A DNA stretch of 64,000 nucleotides from an uncultured Gammaproteobacteria bacterium (GCA_937801655.1 CALMWC010000009.1:20081-84080); one strand, 5' to 3'. Numbered from the stretch's first letter, positions 1 to 9,001 are shown. A program made the numbers and translations. Notes: generated by a model from the sequence alone, not told the origin.

Positions 1-111
1 TGATTCATTTATTTTCCTTAGAATTATTTATAATTTTCCTCTGCCGAGTTAAATTTAAAGATTAAAAAATATTATCATGCAATGCATTAAATGTAACTGC
101 TAATGAATTAT

Positions 112-1791
112 TTATTGAGTTTTGGCTAAAATAATATCACCCCAATCATTGATATTATCTGGGAGCTCTATCAATTTACAATTATCAAGTTCATGAGCCA
201 AAGATTGATATTTTTCTATCAATGGATGTGAGTCTTTAGCTGCAATAAATAGGGGCAGTGTTAAATGTTTTAAATTATCTTCAGCATTATAGAGAAGATG
301 TTCTCGTAAGTTTCCTCTCCAGTGAATGTTTGCTCGGATCAACTCAGTCAATTCAATTTGCAGTTGATTTTCATCAATATTGGGCTGTTCCCAGATAATT
401 GCCGAAGCTTTTCTTTTATACCAAGGCCAAAAGAGTTTTGAATCTCTGATCATATACCAATATTTTAAAAGATGTCCCCCAGCCCAATCTAATTCTATTT
501 CAGGCAATCCATATTCCAAATAATCATCAATCTCAATTTGATCCATAAACCAAGGCTCTATTAATATCAGTTGATTAACTATAGTGTTTGATTTCAAGGC
601 TAGTTGAATGGATAAAGAGCAACTGTCATTGAATGAGATTATTGATGCTGACTGAGTACAATGGTCATCAAAAACTTGATTGATAATTCTTGTATTCAAT
701 TGCATTGAGTTATTTATATCAAAGTCCTTAAAAGACTCACCATGACCGGGTAAATCAATCGAGATTAAGGGTTTACTCTTTGAAATTGGATCGGTTAAAT
801 AGTTTATCGTCTCTGATGATCCTCCTGCAGGATGGATAATGAGCAATGATTCTTCTTGATTATTGAAATTCTTTTTAAGCCTAATATCTCCTTCTTTGCA
901 ATGAATGATTGAGTTTAAAAGATCATCATCTAAGCATTGTGATTCTTGTTTTTGATAATGAGATGAAGCAGGGAATTTTAGTAAATGTTTTCTTGACTTC
1001 TCCAATGCTGTTTGATGATCCAATGACTCTTCTATAACAGAAGTGCTCGCAGGTATCAGTGTTTTTAAAGATGCACTCAATGGATCCAGAGAAGCAGCAG
1101 TAATTAAATTTGGAATGGTTAATTGGGGAACAAAATTTTCATTTCTATACTGAAAAGCTGCACCATAAGCTGCTCTATAATGGTCACCTGATCTCAAAAC
1201 TTCCAGTGTATTTTCATGCAGTATTTCTGGAGGAGAGATATCAAATTTCATTCTGGCTTCTTTTGTTCTCTCATGCCATGGAAAGAAAATCAGTTGTTCT
1301 CTCATTCTGGACCAAAGCCATGTCAAATGTCCGCCATCCCATTGAGGTATAAAAGGAGGAAGATAGTTTTCCATTATTTTCTCCAAAGCAGAATCCTCTA
1401 AAACCACAACTCCATTGCAAGCAATCGAAGAAATTCTTTGTGGAAATTGATGACCAATAGCAATTGAGATACTGGCTCCTGTATGAAAACCATACAATCC
1501 AAACTGATCAATTCCCAATGAGTCTGCTAATTCAATGGTTGCTTCAGCAATATCCTGAATCGTAATATTTTCAGCATTGAGAGGATCAGACCCTCCATAA
1601 CCAGGTGTATCCGGAGCAATAATTGTAAAATCCGATGCCCATTGACTGATTTGTGGCTTATATTCATCAGCTGATTTTGGCGATTGATGAAGGAGAAAAA
1701 TAATTGGGCCTGTGCCCGAAACTAAATACCTTACTTGCCTTTTACCCCATTTACCTTGGATGGTACAAAATTCTGTTTTTAAGTTGTTCAA
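112..1791 (-). CDS. Tandem alpha/beta-hydrolase fold protein (two fused domains)
   Basis: A 559-residue protein built from two alpha/beta-hydrolase units, roughly residues 10-275 and 300-555. Both carry a related cap segment: WDGGHLTWLW near 151 and WAGGHLLKYW near 436, each followed by an Arg and then PW at equivalent spacing, so the protein arose by internal duplication. The position where serine hydrolases have G-x-S-x-G is GFHTG (101-105) in the first unit, with His at the nucleophile place, and SFNDS (386-390) in the second, with Asn. Neither has the usual Ser, so classical esterase activity is doubtful. There is no signal peptide, so it is probably cytoplasmic. The start is a TTG with an AGG about 9 bases upstream; no ATG is available nearby. 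It is divergent from the 4-hydroxybutyryl-CoA dehydratase gene, and a role in the same pathway is only inferred. Confidence 0.85.
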   Translation of the reverse strand: MNNLKTEFCTIQGKWGKRQVRYLVSGTGPIIFLLHQSPKSADEYKPQISQWASDFTIIAPDTPGYGGSDPLNAENITIQDIAEATIELADSLGIDQFGLYGFHTGASISIAIGHQFPQRISSIACNGVVVLEDSALEKIMENYLPPFIPQWDGGHLTWLWSRMREQLIFFPWHERTKEARMKFDISPPEILHENTLEVLRSGDHYRAAYGAAFQYRNENFVPQLTIPNLITAASLDPLSASLKTLIPASTSVIEESLDHQTALEKSRKHLLKFPASSHYQKQESQCLDDDLLNSIIHCKEGDIRLKKNFNNQEESLLIIHPAGGSSETINYLTDPISKSKPLISIDLPGHGESFKDFDINNSMQLNTRIINQVFDDHCTQSASIISFNDSCSLSIQLALKSNTIVNQLILIEPWFMDQIEIDDYLEYGLPEIELDWAGGHLLKYWYMIRDSKLFWPWYKRKASAIIWEQPNIDENQLQIELTELIRANIHWRGNLREHLLYNAEDNLKHLTLPLFIAAKDSHPLIEKYQSLAHELDNCKLIELPDNINDWGDIILAKTQ

Positions 1792-1909
1792 GACGATTGA
1801 CCTTTTTTAAATATAAACTAAGTTTATTATCTTTAGCATCACAATGTTAATCACTCTGTTAAGAAATCTTACTCAATACTTGAGCCATCTAAATTGATAC
1901 AATAGTTTT

Positions 1910-3433
1910 ATGAAGAATATGATTTCAAGTGGCGAAGAATACATTGACAGCTTGAGAGGCAGGAAGCTCAATGTTTATTTATTTGGAGAGCTCATTCAAG
2001 ATCCAGTGGAGCATCCCATAATCAAACCTTCGATTAATGCATTGGCTAAAACTTATGATCTTGCTAATGAGAATCCTGATTTAGCAACCGCTGTCTCGCC
2101 TTATACCAATGAACGGATCAATCGATTTTTACACATTGTGGAAAGTGAGAAAGACTTAATTTTACAAAATAAGATGCAAAGAAAATTAGGTCAATTGACT
2201 GGCACTTGTTTTCAAAGGTGTGTGGGGATGGATGCAATCAATAGTCTACATTCAGTTACTTACGATATTGATCAAGCCAATAATACTAATTATCACAAAA
2301 GATTTCTTAGTTTCTTAACATCAGTTCAGAAGCAGGGTTTAGTGATAGGTGGAGCAATGACGGATGTCAAAGGAGACAGGTCTTTATTGCCTCATCAACA
2401 AGAAGATCCTGATCTTTTTGTTCATGTTGTAGATAGAAACGATGATGGAGTCTTTATCACTGGTGCTAAAGCACATCAAACGGGTGTGATTAATTCACAT
2501 TGGATGATTGTGATGCCTACTCTTCGTCTAACAGAAAATGATAAAGAATATGCAATTGTTGGAGCCATTCCAGTTGATGCAAAGGGAATTACTTATATTT
2601 ATGGCAGGCAATCTGGCGATACTAGGCATATGGATAATACTCCAATCGATGCCGGTAATAATAATTATGCAGGGCAAGAGGCCCTTGTGGTATTTGATAA
2701 AGTATTTATCCCAAATGAACTAATTTTTATGAATGGAGAGTATGATTTCTCAGCCAGTTTAGTGGAAAGATTCACTTGTTATCACAGACGGAGTTATGTT
2801 TGTAAATCGGGTGTTGGTGATGTTTTGATTGGTGCAGCAGCAGCAATCGCAGAATACAACGGAGTGGAGAAAGCTTCCCATATTAAAGATAAGCTCACTG
2901 AAATGACTCATCTTAATGAGACAATTTATGGAACAGGTATTTCATCCAGTTATCAGGCTAAGAAGCTGGAATCAGGTGTGTTTATTAATGATGATATGCT
3001 TGCCAATGTTTGCAAGCATCATGTAACCAAGTTCACCTATGATATTGGTCGTTTGGCTCAAGACCTTGCTGGAGGCTTAGTGGCTTCCATGCCTTCTGAG
3101 AAAGATCTAAAGCATCCTGATTTAGGAAAAATTATTAAGAAGTATTTAGCGACAAAACCAGATTTAGATCCTGAGGATCGTATCAGAATACTTCGTTTGA
3201 TAGAGAATATGACTTTGGGTAGGAATGCTGTGGGTTACTTAACTGAATCGCTTCATGGCGCTGGGTCTCCACAAGCCCAGAGGATACAAATATCAAGACA
3301 AATGCAATTGGGTTTTAAGAAAGAATTGGCTCAAGCACTCTCTGGTATTATTCCTGAAAAGGATTCCTTACCAGTGACAGAGAATGAAACGTATATGGAT
3401 CGGGTTTTTAATACCAGTAAAGAAACCGATTAA
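1910..3433 (+). CDS. abfD: 4-hydroxybutyryl-CoA dehydratase / vinylacetyl-CoA isomerase
   Basis: Converts 4-hydroxybutyryl-CoA to crotonyl-CoA by radical chemistry with FAD and a [4Fe-4S] cluster (HpaB/AbfD family). The 507-residue length is typical. Similarity to the Clostridium enzyme, as I recall its sequence, runs end to end: RPSIN-like KPSIN (39-43), GTCFQRCVGMDA (98-109), GAKAHQTG (185-192), GQEALVVF (255-262) and ESLHGAGSPQAQR (446-458). Likely cluster ligands are Cys100, Cys104, His292 and Cys298; likely catalytic residues are Glu257, Tyr296 and Glu446. The His-to-Cys spacing is 6, where the Clostridium enzyme has 7 (His292/Cys299). The gene stands alone on the plus strand and ends directly against the convergent Rieske gene. 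No 4-hydroxybutyrate CoA-transferase or CoA ligase is adjacent. Family membership is secure; the physiological substrate is inferred. Confidence 0.92.
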   Translation: MKNMISSGEEYIDSLRGRKLNVYLFGELIQDPVEHPIIKPSINALAKTYDLANENPDLATAVSPYTNERINRFLHIVESEKDLILQNKMQRKLGQLTGTCFQRCVGMDAINSLHSVTYDIDQANNTNYHKRFLSFLTSVQKQGLVIGGAMTDVKGDRSLLPHQQEDPDLFVHVVDRNDDGVFITGAKAHQTGVINSHWMIVMPTLRLTENDKEYAIVGAIPVDAKGITYIYGRQSGDTRHMDNTPIDAGNNNYAGQEALVVFDKVFIPNELIFMNGEYDFSASLVERFTCYHRRSYVCKSGVGDVLIGAAAAIAEYNGVEKASHIKDKLTEMTHLNETIYGTGISSSYQAKKLESGVFINDDMLANVCKHHVTKFTYDIGRLAQDLAGGLVASMPSEKDLKHPDLGKIIKKYLATKPDLDPEDRIRILRLIENMTLGRNAVGYLTESLHGAGSPQAQRIQISRQMQLGFKKELAQALSGIIPEKDSLPVTENETYMDRVFNTSKETD

Positions 3434-4555
3434 TTATTTACCTTCAATCAATGGTATAGGGTCTAGTACCCAGTTTTTTTCTTTTTTCCTAGCAGGGCAG
3501 GGTATTGAAAAGGCCATTTTATGTTTGTTTTTATCTAGAGTTTCACTATCAATCTTGTAACCTTTCGATTCCCAACCTTTCATGGTTTTTCTATACTGTC
3601 CCATAATTAAATCAGCAGGGACCAGAACTTCTTTTGTCATAGTATCAGGAGTAACTTGAGGCCTAAGGTCAGTCATGACAGCTATGTCTTCTCCCGCTAT
3701 AATAAGATTTCTTTCCATTACCATTTCATCCCATTTTTCCTCTAAAATCCAATTTCTCATATTGACAAAAAAGATTTTCGTTTTGAATTGACTGATGGGC
3801 TGCTCAAAGAAGTATTGATGAAACCAATTGATCTCTTTTTTTGTATGAATTTGTGTGATGACTACATTTGGGCCATGGTAACCACCAAAAACTGTCAATT
3901 CTCCAGATTCTTCTCTCGCAGTCTCACCATAGATTTCTTGGTCAAGGGGAGGTGCATCAAATAATTGTTCAAAATTAGCTCCCCAAGCAGTTTCTGTAAT
4001 CTTTGATGGGTTCACTTGATAATCGTTTTTTGATCCCTCAAAGCCATGGGTTGGATGGATAAATTCATTGTGAGCCGGGTCTAATGCATTTTCGATAGAA
4101 CGTTCATAATTATAATTCAGATCTAGCGTAACTGTTTTATTAGCTCTCCAACCATCTTTTCCATATTCTTCAATTTCATAGAGTGGAGATCTTTCTTTTT
4201 CAGGAAGATCGCCTAGGAAAGCAAAAACAATATCGTATTTTTCAGTAACAGGATAGCTGTCTACTTTTGCCCTAGGAGGAATTTTACCTTTTAACCCCAA
4301 AGAAGGAATCTTAATGCATTTTCCTGTTTTATCGAATCGCCAGCCATGATAAGGGCATGCAATGGTGTTGTCTTCTGCATGACAAAGTCCACCTGATAAT
4401 GAGCCACCTCTATGAATGCAAACATCACTGAGACAATGGGCTTCACCGTTACTGTCTCTAAAAGCGACAAAATCAAGACCAAGAATGGTTACTTTCAGTG
4501 GCTCTTTCTTAAGCTCTTCACTGAGACAAACTGGATACCAAAAATTTATATACAT
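3434..4555 (-). CDS. Rieske [2Fe-2S] oxygenase, alpha subunit (paralogue A)
   Basis: A 373-residue Rieske non-haem iron oxygenase, expected to hydroxylate or demethylate an aromatic or polycyclic substrate with O2 and electrons from a separate reductase. The Rieske cluster motif is CIHRGG (from residue 47) followed by CPYHGW, giving C-x-H...C-x2-H. The mononuclear iron site is DPAHNEFIHPTHG, fitting D-x2-H-x4-H, with the second ligand pair preceded by the bridging Asp. Length fits the VanA/pheophorbide-type single-component oxygenases rather than the ~450-residue ring dioxygenases. It is the last gene of a leftward cluster, 98 bases downstream of paralogue B, and its own upstream gap holds a GTTAC direct repeat also found before the cluster's first gene. 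No ferredoxin or reductase partner is adjacent. Substrate is unknown. Confidence 0.9.
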   Translation of the reverse strand: MYINFWYPVCLSEELKKEPLKVTILGLDFVAFRDSNGEAHCLSDVCIHRGGSLSGGLCHAEDNTIACPYHGWRFDKTGKCIKIPSLGLKGKIPPRAKVDSYPVTEKYDIVFAFLGDLPEKERSPLYEIEEYGKDGWRANKTVTLDLNYNYERSIENALDPAHNEFIHPTHGFEGSKNDYQVNPSKITETAWGANFEQLFDAPPLDQEIYGETAREESGELTVFGGYHGPNVVITQIHTKKEINWFHQYFFEQPISQFKTKIFFVNMRNWILEEKWDEMVMERNLIIAGEDIAVMTDLRPQVTPDTMTKEVLVPADLIMGQYRKTMKGWESKGYKIDSETLDKNKHKMAFSIPCPARKKEKNWVLDPIPLIEGK

Positions 4556-4621
4556 AGTATTTTTAATTTAAAAAAATCAATTAATTATAGTATTACTGAT
4601 TGAACTTATAAGGATCAAATC

Positions 4622-4636
4622 GTAACTAATTGTAAC
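4622..4636 (-). promoter_or_regulatory. GTTACAATTAGTTAC direct-repeat motif (possible operator)
   Basis: On the minus strand, 67 bases upstream of Rieske paralogue A, two GTTAC half-sites lie exactly 10 bases apart. The same 15-base pattern with two changes occurs at 7899-7913, upstream of the first gene of the same cluster. Spacing of one helical turn and placement in both promoter regions suggest a shared regulator-binding site. No regulator gene lies next to it. Function is inferred. Confidence 0.4.
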
Positions 4637-4653
4637 AGCAATGGTTCTTTATT

Positions 4654-5757
4654 TTAAATAAGGGGTATTGAATCTATCACCCAGCCTTTATTCTTTCTTC
4701 TTTCAGGACTAGGAATAGCATAAGCATGGGATAGTTTATTACGATTAACTAATTCACTATTTATTCTCCATCCTTTTTTCTCCCATTTATCTAAGAGTTC
4801 CCTATAGCGTTTAATAGGCTTATCCATAGTGACAAAGAATTCATTCTTAGTTTCATCGGGCGTAATAACTGGATGCAGTCCCATAAGAACATCTCGGTCT
4901 TGGAATGCAACAACTTGGTTTCTATCAATCACTGTCGCATCATCTTTTTTATCGGTAAGAAAATTTCTGGCAGTAATTAGATATAGATTGGTATGAGTTT
5001 CATCGATCGGTGTTTCAAACATATATTGATGAATATGGACAGCCGGTGTTGGGTGTATATAGGTCCAAAGCATTGAGATCCCATGATGACCTGTGCCAGC
5101 TTCAACAAATGTATTTTGATTCTCACCAGCTGCATCCCTCATTGACTTTTCTTTAAGAGGAGGTGCATACATTTTATTGGTAAAGCCGGTTCCCCATTTA
5201 GTTGATTTCATATCAATGGGAGGAGATTTATAGTCATCATCTTCACCGGAGAATCCATGTGTCGGATGCACAAATTCATTATGAGCACCATCAATACCAT
5301 TCTCAATGGATCTTTTGTAATCAATATCAAAAGCTAGTTTTTGATTGGTGATAGCCCAGCCTTCCATCCCAAATTCTTTTATTTCTAAGATTGGACATCG
5401 ATCTTTTTTTGGAATATCTCCAAGAAAACAAAACACAAGACCATACTTTTCTTCAGTAGGGTAAGCATCAATTTTCGCTCTCTTGGGGATTTTTGCTTCT
5501 TTGCCTATAGACGGGATTCTTTTGCATGACCCTTCACCATCAAAATGCCATCCATGATATGGACATTGAATGCAATCACCGACCACTTTTCCTCCCGAAA
5601 GAGAACCTCCTCTATGAATGCAAACATCACTTAGACACTTTACTTTTCCTTTGCTGTCTCTAAATAAAACAAAGTTTTGCCCAAGCATTTTCTTTTTCAA
5701 AGGCTGATCAGTAATATTTTTACTTTCTTCGGCAACATACCAGAAATTGATATACAT
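4654..5757 (-). CDS. Rieske [2Fe-2S] oxygenase, alpha subunit (paralogue B)
   Basis: A 367-residue Rieske oxygenase closely related to the next gene downstream; both begin MYINFW and share the HRGGSLSGG segment. The cluster motif is CIHRGG...CPYHGW. The catalytic iron site is DGAHNEFVHPTHG (D-x2-H-x4-H). The C-terminal half, which normally shapes the substrate pocket, differs more between the two, so the pair may act on successive or related substrates, or one may have changed specificity. It starts 4 bases after the membrane-protein gene, so it is co-transcribed with that gene and the FAD monooxygenase. A reductase must be supplied from elsewhere. Substrate is unknown. Confidence 0.9.
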   Translation of the reverse strand: MYINFWYVAEESKNITDQPLKKKMLGQNFVLFRDSKGKVKCLSDVCIHRGGSLSGGKVVGDCIQCPYHGWHFDGEGSCKRIPSIGKEAKIPKRAKIDAYPTEEKYGLVFCFLGDIPKKDRCPILEIKEFGMEGWAITNQKLAFDIDYKRSIENGIDGAHNEFVHPTHGFSGEDDDYKSPPIDMKSTKWGTGFTNKMYAPPLKEKSMRDAAGENQNTFVEAGTGHHGISMLWTYIHPTPAVHIHQYMFETPIDETHTNLYLITARNFLTDKKDDATVIDRNQVVAFQDRDVLMGLHPVITPDETKNEFFVTMDKPIKRYRELLDKWEKKGWRINSELVNRNKLSHAYAIPSPERRKNKGWVIDSIPLI

Positions 5758-5761
5758 TAAT

Positions 5762-6658
5762 TTAACCTTGATTTTTTTCTTTATAAAGTTTTTCTTTTTC
5801 GCCTGTTGGAGTAAAAATAGCTATTAAAATTCCGACTGATATGGCTCCTAAGATGATGGCTAACTCCATCATATATTCCTTAGGATAAACCCAGAATTCT
5901 ACTAAAATACCCCACCGACCAATGATTTCATAGGAGGTATAAGCAATAATTGCAGTTGGTATCGCATATCGAATTGCTCTTGTTACATTCCAGAATTTAC
6001 TCAGCCTGTATAATAAATAAAGAGACCAAGCAGTATTAATGAAGAAGAAGGCATAGGTTAATGTATGACGATCTCCTACAAATGAATCTTCAAATAGCAA
6101 TAGAAGAACAATGTAAAAAAACCAAATTACATATACAGTTTCCATGGCGGTTATAGCTGCATAATTTCTTTTATAACCTCTTGTTGGTTTTCCTGTTGAA
6201 AGTTTCATATTTCTTTGAAAGAATCTAAAGAAATTACATTTTGTTTCCCGATTAAAAAAGAAATATAGAAGACTGGTCATTAGAACCCCGATTGATGATT
6301 GCATCACCAAATATTCAGGGAATTTATTAATACTGCCATCAGGGAGTATTTGTACAATATTTAGATAGTCAGCATAAAAGACAAATGAGAATTCAACCCA
6401 CCCAGTCCAAAGAAAAAATCCTGCAAAATATCCCAACCAAGTTGCTGGAACTTCTTTGTCATTTTTCATTCCAATAAAAAGTAGTATTGTGCCAATCAAG
6501 CCTAGTATAAAGGCCGCTTGAAACTGATAGTCAGAGCCAAAAAACTGTTCCACTAAGACCATCAAGGTATGACCTAAACCCTGAGTAATAAAAACAACTA
6601 TGAAGGCAAGTAATCCAACAAATGGAGGTCTATAGAATAATTTTTTTATAGTTTGCAT
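5762..6658 (-). CDS. Polytopic membrane protein of unknown function in oxygenase operon
   Basis: A 298-residue integral membrane protein with about eight hydrophobic segments, for example residues 13-33, 45-63, 72-92, 117-135, 170-192, 196-216, 230-250 and 263-285. The C-terminal tail is charged (GEKEKLYKEKNQG). I do not recognise the family. It sits between an FAD monooxygenase (2 bases upstream) and two Rieske oxygenases (4 bases downstream), so it is almost certainly co-transcribed with them. It might be a transporter, a membrane electron-transfer component or a membrane-bound hydroxylase, but I see no His-rich di-iron motif or Cys pair to support the last two. It is not a known permease by motif. 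Confidence 0.75.
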   Translation of the reverse strand: MQTIKKLFYRPPFVGLLAFIVVFITQGLGHTLMVLVEQFFGSDYQFQAAFILGLIGTILLFIGMKNDKEVPATWLGYFAGFFLWTGWVEFSFVFYADYLNIVQILPDGSINKFPEYLVMQSSIGVLMTSLLYFFFNRETKCNFFRFFQRNMKLSTGKPTRGYKRNYAAITAMETVYVIWFFYIVLLLLFEDSFVGDRHTLTYAFFFINTAWSLYLLYRLSKFWNVTRAIRYAIPTAIIAYTSYEIIGRWGILVEFWVYPKEYMMELAIILGAISVGILIAIFTPTGEKEKLYKEKNQG

Positions 6659-6660
6659 GA

Positions 6661-7833
6661 CTAAACTATAACACTACCTGGATCATAATTAAAAAGTCCT
6701 AATTCTTCTTCGTTCTTGTGGTCTTCTTTAGTGTATTTATCAGGATTGGCACCTGTAAATCTTTGTCCGGCCTTCTTGGAATGTTCAGTGATAAAGTGAG
6801 CTCTCTCAATACGAGCATTTTCATAACGCTTTATAATTTCATTTGGGGTTGAAGAGTCTTCTATGACTCTTCCAATAACTACTGCATCCTCAATGGCTGT
6901 GCTGGCTCCTTGTCCCATAAATGGTTCTACTGGATGGGCTGCGTCACCCAGAAGAGTCACTTTATCAGTTGACCATTTGTGTGTCGGTTTTCTTGTAAAA
7001 ATACCCCATTTATAGCACTGATCCTTGGGTGTCGCTGCAATGATATTTTTAACCTGTTGATTGTAATCTGAAAAGACATCAAGAATCGTTTCAACTTTTG
7101 AAGGTATGGACCAACCTTCTTCTGCCCATTCATCTGTTGAGAGAAATCCAACATAATTATAGATGTCACCATTTCGAACCAAATATCTTGCAAATACTCT
7201 TCCTGGTGATATGAATGCTGAAGATCCACAATCATCAAAATCATTTTCCGATAATCCTTTTGTTGGAACTAAGCCACGCCAAGCCACATAACCTGCAAAT
7301 TCTGGTTCATCATCACCAAGAATAATATTTCTAACAGTGGATCTATTGCCATCTGCGCCGATGACAAAATCAAATTCATGTTTTTCTCCATTTGTGAATT
7401 GAAGTGCAACAGATTCAGAAGATTCTTTAATATCACTAAGCTCATGATTCACATAAATAGAGTCCGGTGCATTTTTTTTAAGCTCATTCACTAAAACATC
7501 ATGGATATCAGCTCTATGAAGCTGGAATTGATAAGCACCATATTGTTCAAGCATTTTTTTTCCTCTATGCAAGGGAACTATCATATCGCCTGTTTTGTAA
7601 TGTCTGACACCTTGTTTCTCATGAGCCATACCAACTTTTGCTATTTCTTCTCCTAGATTGAGGTACATCAAGCCTTTTGTAGCATTTGGGGTAACTGTGA
7701 GTCCTGCACCCACTTCACTCAATACGGGAGCTTGCTCAAAGATACTGATATCAATGCCTTTTTGAGACAATGCTACAGCTGTTGTCATTCCCCCAATACC
7801 TGCACCTATAATGGCTATTCTTTTTTTATTCAT
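6661..7833 (-). CDS. FAD-dependent aromatic monooxygenase (salicylate hydroxylase-like)
   Basis: A 390-residue group A flavoprotein monooxygenase, which uses NAD(P)H and O2 to hydroxylate an aromatic or related ring. All three family motifs are present: the N-terminal dinucleotide motif IGAGIGGMTTAVAL (about 8-21), the DG motif VIGADGNRSTVR (about 157-168) and the GD motif LLGDAAHPVEPFMGQGAS (about 285-302). The length is normal for salicylate 1-hydroxylase or 3-hydroxybenzoate 6-hydroxylase relatives. It is the first gene of the leftward cluster with a membrane protein and two Rieske oxygenases, which suggests a short oxidative pathway. The exact substrate cannot be read from sequence. The UbiH group is an alternative, but the clustering argues for catabolism. 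Confidence 0.88.
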   Translation of the reverse strand: MNKKRIAIIGAGIGGMTTAVALSQKGIDISIFEQAPVLSEVGAGLTVTPNATKGLMYLNLGEEIAKVGMAHEKQGVRHYKTGDMIVPLHRGKKMLEQYGAYQFQLHRADIHDVLVNELKKNAPDSIYVNHELSDIKESSESVALQFTNGEKHEFDFVIGADGNRSTVRNIILGDDEPEFAGYVAWRGLVPTKGLSENDFDDCGSSAFISPGRVFARYLVRNGDIYNYVGFLSTDEWAEEGWSIPSKVETILDVFSDYNQQVKNIIAATPKDQCYKWGIFTRKPTHKWSTDKVTLLGDAAHPVEPFMGQGASTAIEDAVVIGRVIEDSSTPNEIIKRYENARIERAHFITEHSKKAGQRFTGANPDKYTKEDHKNEEELGLFNYDPGSVIV

Positions 7834-7898
7834 CCTTGGTATGAACTCCCATTTTAAAGATTTGATAATAGTACTCTTTGTTTAATTGTACTGTTATC

Positions 7899-7913
7899 GT
7901 TACAAAAAGTTAC
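7899..7913 (+). promoter_or_regulatory. GTTACAAAAAGTTAC direct-repeat motif (possible operator)
   Basis: Lies in the 178-base divergent gap between the FAD monooxygenase and the acyltransferase-like gene. Two GTTAC half-sites are 10 bases apart. It differs at two central bases from the motif at 4622-4636, upstream of Rieske paralogue A. Its position could affect either divergent gene; the second copy favours the oxygenase cluster. Function is inferred. Confidence 0.4.
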
Positions 7914-8011
7914 ATGAAGACTATAGATTATATAAAAAAAATGTACAAAATAGGTTGTCAATAAATGTATTCACTGTTTAATAGTCAATCATAGGACATG
8001 AGATTAGATGT

Positions 8012-9001
8012 ATGAATAATATAATGTATATATTTCCTGGTCAGGGATCACAATATCAAGGGATAGGCCATGATATTTATAATGATTTTACTATGGCACG
8101 AAATGTCTATGATCAGGCGTCTTCTATTCTTGGATATGACATTGCTGAACTGTCCTTTAATGATCCAAAAAATAAAATTGGTTTAACGGAATACACACAG
8201 CCCATTTTATTAACCCATCAAGTTGCATGTTATAAAGTGTTCAATGAATTAACCAATGACTCAATGCAGCCAATATTAGCCGCGGGTCATAGTTTGGGGG
8301 AATACACTGCTCTTGTTGTATCGGGTTCCTTATCTTTTGAGGAAGCTTTACATTTAGTTAGAAAGAGAGGCCAACTCATGAGTCAATATGGTCAAGGGTC
8401 AATGCTCGCAATGCCAATTGAGCAAGAGGAGGCAAAAAGATTTTCTGAGAAATACAATTGCCAAGTTGCAACGATTAATCTTTTAAAACAAACAGTTGTT
8501 GGTGGAATGGATCATGATATTGATGCTTGTCAGAAAGCTTTTCAAGATTTTCATCCAAAGAAGAGAACGGTAAAGCTAGACACAGAAGGAGCATTTCATA
8601 CTGATTTAATGAGAGAGGCAGCGGAGCAGTTCATCACGCATTTAGATGAGGTTAATTTTGCTTCCTCTGATTTAAAAGTATTATCTAATTTTACTAGTGA
8701 TTGCCATCAACAAGACGGTAGCCTTACTAGAGATTTACTCTACAAGCAATTATACAGACCAGTCGATTGGCTGGGCTGCATGGAGACTGCAACAGCATTC
8801 AAAGTAGGTATTATCATTGAGTTTGGCGGTGGCATTGGAACGGGCACTTTACCCAAAGAAAAAAGACCAAACTTGGAATCCATTACTAAAAAGAATTTTA
8901 GAGGCTTGGACCAAGAGATAAGCTATTACTCAGCAATCAATACTGACAGTATTACTCAAAGTGCAAATTCATTAATCAAACTAATTCATCCTAATGACTA
9001 G
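8012..9001 (+). CDS. Malonyl-CoA:ACP transacylase-like acyltransferase
   Basis: A 329-residue FabD-family acyltransferase, slightly longer than the ~310 usual. It starts with the family signature YIFPGQGSQYQGIG and has the active-site serine in GHSLGEYTA (about residues 90-98). The catalytic His is likely in AFHTDLM, where housekeeping FabD usually has FHSPLM, so specificity may differ. It is not in a fatty-acid synthesis cluster: no fabH, fabG or acpP is near. Its last 8 bases overlap the start of the outer-membrane protein gene, implying translational coupling. It may be a second, specialised transacylase rather than the essential FabD. An in-frame second ATG four codons in (MYIFPGQ) is an alternative start. 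Confidence 0.8.
   Translation: MNNIMYIFPGQGSQYQGIGHDIYNDFTMARNVYDQASSILGYDIAELSFNDPKNKIGLTEYTQPILLTHQVACYKVFNELTNDSMQPILAAGHSLGEYTALVVSGSLSFEEALHLVRKRGQLMSQYGQGSMLAMPIEQEEAKRFSEKYNCQVATINLLKQTVVGGMDHDIDACQKAFQDFHPKKRTVKLDTEGAFHTDLMREAAEQFITHLDEVNFASSDLKVLSNFTSDCHQQDGSLTRDLLYKQLYRPVDWLGCMETATAFKVGIIIEFGGGIGTGTLPKEKRPNLESITKKNFRGLDQEISYYSAINTDSITQSANSLIKLIHPND

Noticed and set aside
1110..1352. Open frames opposite the tandem hydrolase gene
   Set aside because: They lie antisense to a convincing gene, show no family motif and have composition expected for an antisense shadow.
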